Below the pieces are notes generated by a model. It saw only the letters and a list, made by a program, of their open reading frames with translations. It was not told the origin of the DNA and searched no databases. Positions 23,351 through 33,001 of a stretch of 64,000 nt of DNA are shown here, one piece after another (position 1 is the first letter of the stretch; every line of letters begins with the position of its first letter). Source of the DNA: Spiroplasma corruscae (GTDB lineage: Bacteria > Bacillota_I > Bacilli_A > Mycoplasmatales > Mycoplasmataceae); NCBI RefSeq assembly GCF_002237575.1, contig NZ_CP022535.1, positions 1-64,000 on the forward strand, in the 5' to 3' direction. A program made the translations under genes and the position numbers.

Positions 23351-24712
23351 ATGACAGATATCAATAATACTACTCTCATTGATTTAGAAAAAACAGTTTT
23401 AGCTATTACTTTACACTCACCAAAAGCTCGATTTGAAATAATAACTCAACTTGATGAAAATGACTTTTTTTTAAAACAACATAATATAATTTTTTCTTCA
23501 ATAAAAAAATTATCTAGTATAAGTAAAACTATATCTTTGACAAAGGTTATTGAAAGTCTTGAAAGCGAAAAGAAACTTAATGAAGTAGGTGGGGTTGAAT
23601 ATATCTCTAATATTTCTGGATATTATGTAACCGATGAAGGATTTGAAGATTATGTAGAACTAATATTTAAAAGTTCAATTGGTAGAAAACTAGATAGAGA
23701 ACTTGAGAATATAAAAAAACTTAGAGAAAATAATACACCAATTGACCAGGTGTTTTTAGAAACGCAACAAAGAATATTAGAGATAAAAACAGATATTCAT
23801 AAGGATGAAGCTACACAAATAAATAAGACAATAATTGATGTAATAAAAAAAATAGAAGAGTTATCGAAGAACGAAAACTTTATTAATGGTGTTCCTTCAG
23901 GGTTTTATTTAATAGACCAAATGACAAATGGGTGACAAAATGGTGACCTTATTATACTTGCGGCCAGACCATCAATGGGTAAGACAGCATTTGCGTTAAA
24001 TTTAGCAATTAATGCAACAACATATAATAAGTCGGTTGCATTTTTTTCTCTTGAAATGCCTAAAGAACAGTTGGTACAACGAATTTTAAGTGCTAAATCA
24101 AAAGTTAGTTCTAGTTTATTGAAAAGATCTAAAAATCTGTCTAAAGAGGTATGGAAAAGAATTTATGCAGGTGGAGAAGATATAAAAAAAATGAATATAG
24201 TTATTGATGATTCGCCTAGTATAAATGTATTGCAATTGCAATCTAAACTTAGAAAGTTGAAGAGAGATTTTAAAATAGATATATGTATAATAGACTACCT
24301 TCAATTAATTTCTTCAATATCAACAAGTTTCGAAAGTAGACAAAATGAAGTAGCTGCTATATCAAGACAGTTAAAAAAAATAGCTAGAGAATTGGAAATG
24401 CCCATTATATGTTTATCACAACTTTCAAGAAAAGTAGAATCAAGAGAACAAAAAATCCCAATAATGTCAGATTTGCGAGATAGTGGTGCTATTGAACAAG
24501 ATGCTGACATAATAATGTTTCTATATAGGGAAGCATATTATGATAGTAAAGAATTATCTTATGATTCAATTGAAACGGGTGATGTTTCAACTATAATAGA
24601 AGATACAGATGAAACTGATGTTATAATCTCTAAGCATAGAAATGGTCCGACAGGAACTGTCAAAATTAACTTCATAAGAAATTGTGGAAAGTTTTTAGAT
24701 AAGAATAATTAA
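23351..24712 (+). CDS. dnaB: Replicative DNA helicase
   Basis: Hexameric 5'-3' helicase at the fork (dnaC in Bacillus nomenclature). It has 453 residues with one UGA (Trp) near 23933. The N-terminal helical domain (LEKTVLAITL) is followed by a linker and the RecA-like core: Walker A ARPSMGKTAFALN, FFSLEMPKEQL, Walker B with IIDYLQLI, and DLRDSGAIEQDADIIMFLYREAYY. The end (ISKHRNGPTGTVKINF) is conserved. No intein is present. The ribosome binding site is weak, suggesting coupling to rplI. Confidence 0.97.
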
Positions 24713-24725
24713 TTAAGGAGAAAAT

Positions 24726-26099
24726 ATGAAGAAAGTACTTACACTATTATCAGCGCTAATGTTAACTTCAACAGCCGCTATAAATACAGTCTCATGTGAG
24801 GCACCGACTGATGGGATGGATGTTTATGTTGGCGGTAAAAAAGAATATAAACTAAAATGAAGAGGTGAAGATAAAGATATTAGAGCAACAGAGTTATTCT
24901 CTAATGGTAATAATAAATTGATGACTAATTTAACTATCCAATTGTTAGAAGCGTTAACTTATAAAGATAGTAAATATCAAAACATTGAAAAGAGAACAAA
25001 AGAACAAAAATTTTTAGGTGAGTCTGGACTTGGTTTGTCACTTGATTATATTTTGAATGACTCATATACATCAAAAAAAGCAAAAATTAATTTCGATAAT
25101 GATTCAACAAAAGATGAGTTTATAGAAGATTACACAAGGTCTTCGAAAAACACAAGATTTAAATCCTTAGATTATAAAATTAATTCCATTAAACTAGATG
25201 ATAAAAATTTAAGTGCTGAATATGGCAATTCAAATACTAAAATTACCACTTTTAATGGTAATAATTCTTTTGGAGTAACATTAGAAAATGATTATAATGA
25301 AAAAGCTGAGTTAGATAAATCGGAAGTAACAAGTGATTCTAACGTTACTAAACAAAACTTATCAGATTTTTATGATTTAAATTGAAGTACGTATTATCCT
25401 GAATTATTCGAAAATGATAGTTTTGGATATTTTAGTGAATATAAAGATAAATTGGCGTTTGCAATGTCCTCAGAAGAAGCTGACAACTTTTATGATAAGT
25501 TATTGAATAATGTTACAACTGAATCACAAAACTTAATTAAAGGAGTTAATAAAACTACTTTCAGCTTAATACATAAACAACTTGTTGATTCAAAAGATAA
25601 AGTAGAAATTGGTTTTCTTATGCCTTCTGACTTTTTATTAAAAAAAGCTGATAAAGGAGAACGTGCAATCTCTGAGTACTCTGAGGATGCATATGATATA
25701 TCAAAAGGTGCAAAACTTTTTAGAGTAAAAGATAAAAAAGAAATAGGATCACAAAATGATAAAGAAAATGAAGGAAAAACTTTCGTGTATTCAAAAGCAT
25801 TAAACGCCCCTAGTATAAGTTTAGATTTTGTGGTACCGAGTGATAATGGTGACGAAAAAAGTTACACAGTTAATATTGATGGTTTAAATAATATGGTTGT
25901 TGGATTGACACTTTCAAACTTTAAAATAAGCGAAAAAAAAGACGAGTCAAATGGAAGTGCAAGAAAAGATCTGGTTTATTATTGGTATGAACCTACAATT
26001 TATCAATTCTCAGATAAAAAGTTTTTCAAAATTGGTGAGGAAAATATGTTTGAATCTCTTGATATCGAAAAAGTTAATATTAATGTAACCAAAAAATAA
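24726..26099 (+). CDS. Lipoprotein of unknown function
   Basis: 457 residues beginning with a classical lipoprotein signal: MKK, a hydrophobic stretch, then a lipobox TVSC with the lipidated cysteine at residue 24. This fits the signals of Spiroplasma surface lipoproteins. The mature protein is rich in Lys, Asn, Asp and Ser and has no domain I recognise. It reads UGA (Trp) near 24858 and 25382. An AAGGAG site lies just upstream. It follows dnaB closely (13 bases) with no promoter of its own that I can see, and is followed by a hairpin terminator. Likely exposed on the cell surface; function unknown. Confidence 0.85.
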
Positions 26100-26130
26100 A
26101 TAATAGATTAATAATCTATTATTTATTTTT
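26098..26130 (+). terminator. Terminator after the lipoprotein gene
   Basis: AAATAATAGAT and ATCTATTATTT form an 11-bp stem with a five-base loop, followed by ATTTTT. The first base lies within the TAA stop codon. The stem is AT-rich but long. Confidence 0.7.
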
Positions 26131-26156
26131 GATATATGAGATAATTAAAATATTAT
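26129..26156 (+). promoter_or_regulatory. Promoter of the Gln/Asn-repeat protein gene
   Basis: TTGATA at 26129-26134 and TATTAT at 26151-26156 are spaced by 16 bases. The expected start would leave a very short leader holding only a GTGAGG ribosome binding site before ATG 26174. Confidence 0.5.
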
Positions 26157-26173
26157 TTGTGAGGTAAAGTCAC

Positions 26174-28111
26174 ATGAATTACTATATAAGATTTGAGAAT
26201 AATTATTTTAATGTTATAGACTATAGCTTGAATAAAGTGATTGCTTCTTTTTTAAATGAAGATGATGCGCATTTGTTTATTCAATCTTTATTTTATGTTT
26301 TTGACCCCTATAGTCCTAACATATCATGTCTTCCATTAAATGGATTCGGTTATAGCCCATTTAATTTTAGCTCATTTTATAATGAATCACCTCTTGGTAT
26401 AATGTCATTACCATATAATGGTGGAGGAATGTTTTACCAAAATTCAATTCCATCATTTACAAGCTTTTTACCAAGTAACATTCCACTAAATCAATATGTA
26501 CCACCCCAGTTGAGCAACGAACAAAAACCTTCAAATGACAATTTCCAACAACCATTCAATAGCCAACAACCATTCAATAATCAACAACCTTCAAACAACA
26601 GTTATTTCCAACAACCATTCAATAGCCAACAACCATTCAATAATCAACAACCTTCAAACAACAGTTATTTCCAACAACCATTCAATAGCCAACAACCATT
26701 CAATAGCCAACAACCTTCAAACAACAGTTATTTCCAACAACCATTCAATAGCCAACAACCATTCAATAGCCAACAACCTTCAAACAACAGTTATTTCCAA
26801 CAATCACCAAAAAATAACTTAGACTTTCAAAAAAATAATAGGGATAATAATTTAAGTAGTAATAGGCAATATAATCAACAAAGTCAAAAAACCCAAGGTT
26901 ATGATAGCTATGGTAATGAAGAAGATTTTTTAAATGAAAACAGTTTGCAAAAAGAAAGCAAATTCCTACAGTATAAGAAAAATAAAAGAGAATCATTATT
27001 TAACGATGATAAATTAAAGGAGGAGATGAGAAACTTTGATATATCTTCAAAAGAACCAATAATATTTAATGACGATACATTATCAATTGATAACTCAATT
27101 TTTGAAGAAGATAGAGAAGGTGCTATATTTAAAAATGCTGACTCTGAATTGTACTATAATAGTACTGATGATGATAGTTTAGGTGAACTCTCTGCTTACA
27201 AAAACTTAAGTAAAGCATCGGTTAAAAAAAAAGAAGTAAAAGATAGGTTAAATAATTTGACCTCACCCAATTTAGTTGATTCAAATAGTGAAATATTTAA
27301 TAATAATAGTTTTAAAAATAATGAAATATATAAGAATGAAGCAGATTCATTATTAGAAGAAGAAAGCGTTAAAAATAAAAATAATTTAAAAGAAAGAATT
27401 CAAGAAATATTACAAAAAGATAAATCTATTAATGAGGAAAAAGATAATAGTTTAAGAGAATCAACTATAGTAAATAACGATTTAAATGCAGAAGTAGATT
27501 ATAATAAAAGTCACCACGTTTCGAAAATTAATAATGACACAAAAGTAGAAGGACTATTAGATTCAAATAACTCAAAAGAAATCCCATTTAAGGATGATGA
27601 AAATCTTGATTTTATAGTTGATAAGGAACTTGATGAATTAAATGATAGTTATCAAAATACCCTAAGGAATAAGGAAATTTCAAGCAAAGTTAACTCGCCA
27701 TTAGAGTATGAAAATGACTTAATTGCAGAAGGTAAAAATTTAAACTATAATTTAAATAATGAGAAATTGGATAACCAATTAGACCAAATTAAATATGAAA
27801 AGCTTCTTAAGGAAGCTGATTTAATTAATAAAAAGCCCGAAAAAAACGCTCTTGATAGTAACAAAGAAACGGGCAAATCAATAACAAGTCTATATGAGGA
27901 CAATCTTGTTACAGTGAATAACTTTGTTCCAAAAAAAGATGATGTAATTGATCTTGGTCCAATTAACGAAGAAGATGAAATTTTCTCAACCCCTAGAAGA
28001 GATGCGGAAATGGATGATTTTGAAAACTTCGGAGTTAACAAGAAAGAAAGAAGAATCCTTAAAAGGATTGATAAACAGCAAAAGAAAGAACAAAAGAAAG
28101 AAAAAAAATAG
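26174..28111 (+). CDS. Large low-complexity protein with Gln/Pro/Asn tandem repeats
   Basis: 645 residues with no domain I recognise, no signal peptide and no clear membrane segment. The first 45 residues (NYYIRFENNYFNVIDYSLNK) look folded. Residues 50-115 are Pro/Ser/Asn-rich; residues about 122-210 are four 21-residue repeats of the form SYFQQPFNSQQPFNSQQPSNN. The remaining 400 residues are highly charged and rich in Asn, Asp, Glu, Ser and Lys, ending in a lysine-rich coiled tail (KQQKKEQKKEKK). This layout, Pro/Gln repeats plus a long acidic region, resembles cytoskeletal and attachment-organelle proteins of mycoplasmas such as HMW3 and P65, but no homology is claimed. Confidence 0.8.
   Translation: MNYYIRFENNYFNVIDYSLNKVIASFLNEDDAHLFIQSLFYVFDPYSPNISCLPLNGFGYSPFNFSSFYNESPLGIMSLPYNGGGMFYQNSIPSFTSFLPSNIPLNQYVPPQLSNEQKPSNDNFQQPFNSQQPFNNQQPSNNSYFQQPFNSQQPFNNQQPSNNSYFQQPFNSQQPFNSQQPSNNSYFQQPFNSQQPFNSQQPSNNSYFQQSPKNNLDFQKNNRDNNLSSNRQYNQQSQKTQGYDSYGNEEDFLNENSLQKESKFLQYKKNKRESLFNDDKLKEEMRNFDISSKEPIIFNDDTLSIDNSIFEEDREGAIFKNADSELYYNSTDDDSLGELSAYKNLSKASVKKKEVKDRLNNLTSPNLVDSNSEIFNNNSFKNNEIYKNEADSLLEEESVKNKNNLKERIQEILQKDKSINEEKDNSLRESTIVNNDLNAEVDYNKSHHVSKINNDTKVEGLLDSNNSKEIPFKDDENLDFIVDKELDELNDSYQNTLRNKEISSKVNSPLEYENDLIAEGKNLNYNLNNEKLDNQLDQIKYEKLLKEADLINKKPEKNALDSNKETGKSITSLYEDNLVTVNNFVPKKDDVIDLGPINEEDEIFSTPRRDAEMDDFENFGVNKKERRILKRIDKQQKKEQKKEKK
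26537..26803 (+). repeat. 63-bp tandem coding repeat, four units plus a partial
   Basis: Units lie at 26537-26599, 26600-26662, 26663-26725 and 26726-26788, with a partial fifth. Units 3 and 4 are identical in DNA; unit 2 differs from them at about two positions; unit 1 has a diverged first codon pair. Each unit is itself three 18-bp hexapeptide repeats (QQPFNS, QQPFNN/S, QQPSNN) plus nine bases coding SYF. The unit length is a multiple of three, so gain or loss of units keeps the frame. The coding strand is strongly C-rich and G-poor compared with the flanks. Confidence 0.95.
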
Positions 28112-28777
28112 ATGAGTTGAAAAAGTTATCTTAATAATGAATGAACCGAATTTATTCTTTCTAATAATTTAGATTTTGAACTAGATAAAATATGAAAGAG
28201 TTTAGAACAAATAAATAATTTTTTACCTCCTAAGGAACTAGTGTTTAATTTGTTTAATAATATTAGTGTGAATAACATTAAAGTAATAATTCTAGGACAA
28301 GATCCTTATCATGATATAGGTCAAGCTGATGGTGTTGCGTTTAGTAGCTTTAATGACAAACCCACCCCAAGAAGTCTAAGTAATATTTTTAAGGAGTTAA
28401 AAAGAGATCTTAATGTTGATCATAAATTAAACAATAGTTTAATGGGATGGGTAAAACAAGGTGTTTTTTTAATTAATACTTCATTGACTGTTGAACCGCA
28501 TAAACCTAATTCCCATAAACGATTAGGCTGAGATAGATTTATTATTAAATTATTAGAAAATTTAAATCATAAAAATAAAAATATTATTTATTGTTTATGA
28601 GGTAATTCAGCAAAAAATATATATAATAATTTTAAGAAAAAAACCAAGGATGTTATTATTACTTCCCATCCTTCCCCCTTTAGTTTTAATAAAGGTTTTT
28701 CTGGGAGTTCTGTCTTCTCAAAAATAAACATATTATTGATAAATAAGCAAATTAAAACTATAGACTGAAGTTTATAA
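28112..28777 (+). CDS. ung: Uracil-DNA glycosylase
   Basis: Removes uracil from DNA. It has 221 residues and starts at ATG 28112 right after the stop of the repeat-protein gene; nine UGA codons are read as Trp. The water-activating loop GQDPYH spans residues 62-67 and the leucine-loop region is HPSPFS from residue 186 (usually HPSPLS). The [24 protein letters not shown] segment is conserved. In many other frames the gene would look broken, but it is complete in code 4. Confidence 0.95.
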
Positions 28778-28786
28778 GAGGTATTT

Positions 28787-29686
28787 ATGGAAAAAATCAG
28801 TAACTGACTATTAGATGGTAATAATCTTGCTTATGCAATGTCAGGTATGATAGGAGCATTTATTTTAGCGTACTTTATTTATAATACATTCTCATATGTT
28901 GTTCTTAAAGAGAGATATCATGGTATAAGATTTACAACTAAAAACATTGCTTATATAACAATGTTTACTGCTATAAATGTTAGTGTTACTGTTGTAATAT
29001 CATTAACAATTCCTATAACTGTTTTTCCTCCAATTAGAATTGCATTTGAAGGTGTAATGGTTAAAATTACAGGTTTTATTTTTGGCCCTATAATTGGGGT
29101 AATGGTTGCTATTATAACCGAAGTTCTGGTTATGATTTTTGTACCGTCATTTATACATCCGGCATTTATAATTGTTGTAATATCATTTGGGTTTATTGCA
29201 GGTATAGGGTCAAGTTTATTAAGACTAGGTAAAGGGTATAATTGAGTAAATATGTTCTTAATAAACCTTTTCTTCATAATATTTGCAGTTTTCATATTGG
29301 TTATTACAGATTATTATAGTGGAGAAATAAGTTTATTCGGTTTAAGTGTGACTAAAGAAATATACAAATGATTTTTTACAGGTTCAATACTCATATGTGT
29401 ATTTTTTATATGATTAATATATTTTACATTACTCTTTAAAAAAAATACAAAAGCATTACATGTATTATTACCAATAATTTTGTTTGCAACAGCTTCAGAG
29501 TACTTATCAACTTCAATAATATCAGCATGGGGAGACGCGGGTTTCCTAGGAATAGAAGGTTCTAAAGGATATAGCGCAATGCTAATAAGTAGATTAGTAC
29601 AAGCTCCATTAAAAATATTGTTTAACTCTACAGTTTTATATTTTGCATATAAAGCAGTACATCCACTAATAAAACGTGATAGATAA
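28787..29686 (+). CDS. ECF transporter S component-like membrane protein
   Basis: 299-residue integral membrane protein with about seven hydrophobic segments. The central part (RFTTKNIAYITMFTAINVSVTVV, then PPIRIAFEGVMVKITGFIFGPIIGVMVAIITE) follows the pattern of ECF-type substrate-binding S components, including the TM1 start that faces the EcfT coupling protein. It is longer than usual (about 180-220) because of an extra N-terminal membrane segment at residues 15-42 and a long C-terminal part. A folate- or other vitamin-type substrate is possible but cannot be read from the sequence. It lies 12 bases upstream of cysS. UGA codons near 28805, 29243, 29369 and 29411 are Trp. Confidence 0.72.
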
Positions 29687-29698
29687 AGGAAATTATTA

Positions 29699-31030
29699 AT
29701 GAAACTTTTTAACTCATTCACAGGGGATATTACAAAACTAAATAGCAAAAGTGTAACTATATATACTTGTGGACCAACAGTGTATGATTATATTCATATT
29801 GGTAATGCAAGACCATTAATACTAACAGATACTTTGATAAGATATTTAGATTATAAAAATATAGATTACAATTACCTATTAAATATTACAGATATTGATG
29901 ACAAGATTATTAACAAAGCTAACCAACTTAATATTACGGAAGAAGATTTAGTAAATAAGTATAAAAAAGCGTTTTTAGAAGATATGAACAATTTAAATTT
30001 GCTAAGTCCAACTAACATTATTTCAATATCATCTAAAATTGATGAAATTATTTTTTTTATAGATGCTCTTATAGAAAAAGGACATGCTTATGAATCTAAT
30101 GGTAGTGTCTATTTTGATATTTCAAGTATCGAAGAAGAGTATGGTAAATTATCAAAGCAAGAGATTGATAATTTGTTAAATGGAGTAAGATTTGATAACG
30201 ATATCAATAAAAAAAATGCTTTTGATTTTGTTTTGTGAAAAAAAACAAAAGTTGGAAAAAAATGATTATCAAAATGAGGTTTAGGTAGACCTGGTTGACA
30301 TACTGAATGTGCACTTTTAATTGATAATTACTTTAAAAATACAATTGATATCCATGTCGGTGGAATTGATTTAAAGTTTCCTCACCATGAAAATGAAAGA
30401 ATTCAATTTATAGCAAAAAATAACATTGAGTTAGCAAGGTTTTGAATTTATAATGGTCATTTAACATTAAATAATCTAAAGATGTCAAAATCATTTGGAA
30501 ATATAATTAACGTTAAAGATTTTTTAACAAATTATGATCCAAATGTATTAAGATATATTTTTTTATCTTCAAGTTATAGACAACCTTTAAATATTACAGA
30601 TACATCAATTAATCAAGCTGTAGAATGAAATAAAAAACTACATAATTTACTTAAAACAGTAAATTGAAAATTAGCTATTAAAGAAGTATTTGAAAATAAT
30701 AAAACACCAATTGATGAAGATTTTAATCCATTAAATTTTCTTGAGAAGTTTTCTAATTATATGGACGATGACCTAAACACGCCAATGGTTATAACACTTG
30801 TTGATGATTTAATAAAAAATATAAATAAACAATTAAAAAGTGGTTACTTGGACTTGTGCATAAATGAACTAAAGGAAATTATTAAATGTCTAGGTTTTAG
30901 TTTTGATTTATTAGAGTTAACTACAGATGATATTAAATTATTGAATTTATGAAAACAAGCTAAACTAGATAAGGATTATGATAGAGCAGATAAATTAAGA
31001 CAAACTTTATTAGAAAGAAATATATTTTAA
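29699..31030 (+). CDS. cysS: Cysteine--tRNA ligase
   Basis: Charges tRNA-Cys. It has 443 residues and eleven or so UGA codons read as Trp, so only fragments are visible under the standard code. The zinc-binding C24 and the HIGN motif (residues 33-36) lie near the N-terminus, and KMSKS is at residues 261-265. The GRPGWHTECALL and [17 protein letters not shown] segments bind zinc and the cysteine substrate. An AAAGGAAA site precedes the ATG. The stop overlaps the rlmB start by one base. Confidence 0.97.
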
Positions 31031-31755
31031 TGAAAGAATTAATTGCATACGGAAAAAACGTTGTAGAAAATATTTTAATTGGTCATCCAAAAAAAGTAAA
31101 AAGAGTGTATATATTAAAAGGTTTATCTTTCACAAGAGATGCATTCTCATCATTGAAAAATAATAATATAGAATGAACAACTATTGAAAAAGAAGAATTC
31201 ACAAAAATAACAAAAGATAAATCAAGTGTACATCAAGGTTATCTAGCAATTTTAAAAGATTTTAATTATAGACAATTTGAATATATAATAAGAGAAGATT
31301 GTAAAATGATTTTAGTTCTAGACAGAATTCAAGATCCACAAAATTTTGGTGCAATTATTAGAACATCATCTCTATTAGGTGTAGATGCTATTATAGTAAA
31401 ATCAATTAATCAATCTGATATCACTCCAGTTGTTATTAAGGCATCTGCAGGAACCATATTTAATGTGCCAATTATTAAGGTTAACAGCCTTGTTAATTCA
31501 TTAATTAATTTAAAAGAAAAAGGTTTTTGAATTTTTTCTTCTGCTTTAGTAGAAAGTAGTGTAAATATGGATACCTTAGACACAACAGGAAAAAAAGTTA
31601 TTGTTATCGGCAATGAAGGAAGTGGAGTCTCAAATGGAATAATAAACATCTCAGACTTTATTTTTAAAATTAGTACAAACAATTTTAAAGATTCTTTAAA
31701 TGTTTCTGTTGCCTGTGGAATAATTTTGTATAAATTCTTCAACAATAAAAAATAG
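31030..31755 (+). CDS. rlmB: 23S rRNA (guanosine-2'-O)-methyltransferase, RlmB/TrmH family
   Basis: SPOUT-class methyltransferase, 241 residues. The N-terminal substrate-binding domain (AYGKNVVENILIGHPKKVKRVYI) precedes the knotted domain with LDRIQDPQNFGAIIRTS, IVIGNEGSGVSN and LNVSVACGIILY, the three motifs of the family. UGA codons near 31174 and 31528 are Trp. It starts on the last base of the cysS stop codon. Bacillus has rlmB at the same place, with mrnC and rae1 as extra neighbours that are missing here. Confidence 0.93.
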
Positions 31756-31771
31756 AATAGAGGTAGTTTTT

Positions 31772-32392
31772 ATGAGAAACAACTATCAAGATACTAAAAT
31801 CATTTTAAATAAAATAGTTGAACTAAAGTTCAAGGAGTTAATTTCAAGTGATGAACTAGCGTTTTTAAAAAATCTTTTATACAAAACAATTATTAATGAA
31901 CATCGTAAGTTGTCACAATTACAACTTGATGTAGAAGACTTTATTCATATTGTCTACATAACTTTGATTGAAGTGGAGAATAAGTATGATTATAAAACTA
32001 ACGTACCACTTTCAGCATATACAAATTATTTATTAAAAAAAAGAATATTGGATTATGCAAAGTTTCTGAGAAGAAAGAAAAGACTTGCAACTATACAAGC
32101 AATTAATAGTAATAGAGGAGAACTAGTCGGTTCGTTTATGTCTGCATTAGATAGAGACGTCGATGACTTTTCTTATAATCAATTTGTAGGAAATTTAAAG
32201 AATGAAGAAATTAAATCTGTTATTAATGCATACCTTCATTCACAAGCGAATGAAATAGACAAAAAAATAATAACAATGATATATGAAGGATATACACAAA
32301 AAGAAATCATTCAAAATTTAAATATAACAAGAAAGCAATTCTTAATATGCAAAGAAAATTTAAAAAAATACTTTATTAGTTTAATAAATTAG
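31772..32392 (+). CDS. Sigma-70 family factor, SigH-like
   Basis: 206 residues. A region-2-like segment lies at about 50-110 (VEDFIHIVYITLIEVENKYDYKTNVPLSAYTNYLLKKRILDYAKFLRRKK), with the core-binding and -10-recognising parts, matching the ED.IQ.G..GL pattern of SigH. A region-4-like helix-turn-helix is at about 162-200 (DKKIITMIYEGYTQKEIIQNL...). The gene sits exactly where sigH is in Bacillus, between rlmB and rpmG-secE-nusG. I therefore call it a diverged SigH orthologue. In non-sporulating Firmicutes this factor drives competence genes; the target set here is unknown. Confidence 0.75.
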   Translation: MRNNYQDTKIILNKIVELKFKELISSDELAFLKNLLYKTIINEHRKLSQLQLDVEDFIHIVYITLIEVENKYDYKTNVPLSAYTNYLLKKRILDYAKFLRRKKRLATIQAINSNRGELVGSFMSALDRDVDDFSYNQFVGNLKNEEIKSVINAYLHSQANEIDKKIITMIYEGYTQKEIIQNLNITRKQFLICKENLKKYFISLIN

Positions 32393-32408
32393 TATAGTAA
32401 TATATAAT
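32380..32408 (+). promoter_or_regulatory. Promoter of rpmG-secE-nusG
   Basis: TTTAAT at 32380-32385 and TATAAT at 32403-32408 are separated by 17 bases, the same pair and spacing as upstream of rpsF. The -35 overlaps the end of the sigma factor gene. Confidence 0.5.
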
Positions 32409-32433
32409 ATTTTAAGAAAGTATTGTGGTAATT

Positions 32434-32592
32434 ATGTCAACAAGTAGAACAAAAGCAATTATTGTGTGTGTTAATTGCCTATCGAGAAACTATACGTTTA
32501 ACAAAAGTACGATGAATAACTCAGAAAGATTAGAAATTAAGAAGTTTTGCCCTACATGCAACATGCATGTTCTTCATAAGGAGACAAGATAA
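32434..32592 (+). CDS. rpmG: 50S ribosomal protein L33
   Basis: 52 residues. The two zinc cysteine pairs CVNC and CPTC and the closing [10 protein letters not shown] are the L33 pattern of the zinc-binding (C+) type. The gene lies between the sigma factor and secE, the universal position for rpmG in Firmicutes. Its last codons contain the AAGGAG ribosome binding site of secE, and the ATG of secE follows the stop by one base. Confidence 0.93.
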   Translation: MSTSRTKAIIVCVNCLSRNYTFNKSTMNNSERLEIKKFCPTCNMHVLHKETR

Positions 32593-32593
32593 A

Positions 32594-32989
32594 ATGGATG
32601 ATAAAAAAAAGAAAATATCTAAGGAAGAGAAAAATCAAGAAAAACTTAGAAGATTAAATGAGAAAAGACTAAAAAAAGCGGAAAATAAGAAACAATTTGA
32701 TGAGTTATTTACTGCTGTTCAAGGTCATGATGGAACACATGAAGGAAAAATAAAAGCAGCTAGAGCAAAAAAAATAAAAAAACATAAAGATAAAATAAGT
32801 TTAAAACAAGTAGCAAAGGAAGGCCCAGTTAAATTCCTAAAAGAAATAAACAAAATAAAATGATCAACTCGTGAAAATTTAAGTATGAAGTTTTTATGAG
32901 TGATTGTATTTATACTTATATTTGGTATTTTTTTCTTTGCTGTTGACTATGGTTTACAACACTTATTTGTAGAAATAAAAATTATATAA
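32594..32989 (+). CDS. secE: Preprotein translocase subunit SecE
   Basis: Essential subunit of the SecYEG channel. It has 131 residues, starting at ATG 32594 just after rpmG; a longer reading upstream exists but would overlap rpmG. The first 90 residues are strongly basic, and one membrane segment near the C-terminus (FLWVIVFILIFGIFFFAVDYGLQHLF) follows the conserved amphipathic WSTRENL helix. UGA (Trp) near 32861 is needed to reach the membrane segment. The single-helix form is typical of Gram-positive lineages, although the N-terminal extension makes it longer than usual. Confidence 0.9.
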
Positions 32990-33001
32990 AAGAGGAGCAA
33001 T

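Noticed and set aside
26537-26803. CRISPR-like repeat array
   Set aside because: Units are directly adjacent with no unique spacers, lie inside a coding frame and there are no cas genes nearby.
26535-26822. 95-codon open frame in another frame across the 63-bp repeat
   Set aside because: The repeat unit is a multiple of three and G-poor, so stop-free alternate frames arise by chance. There is no ribosome binding site and no sense outside the repeat.
28112-31030. Apparent multiple frameshifts or pseudogenes in ung and cysS
   Set aside because: All interruptions are UGA codons in the same frame as conserved motifs; reading UGA as Trp gives full-length proteins.
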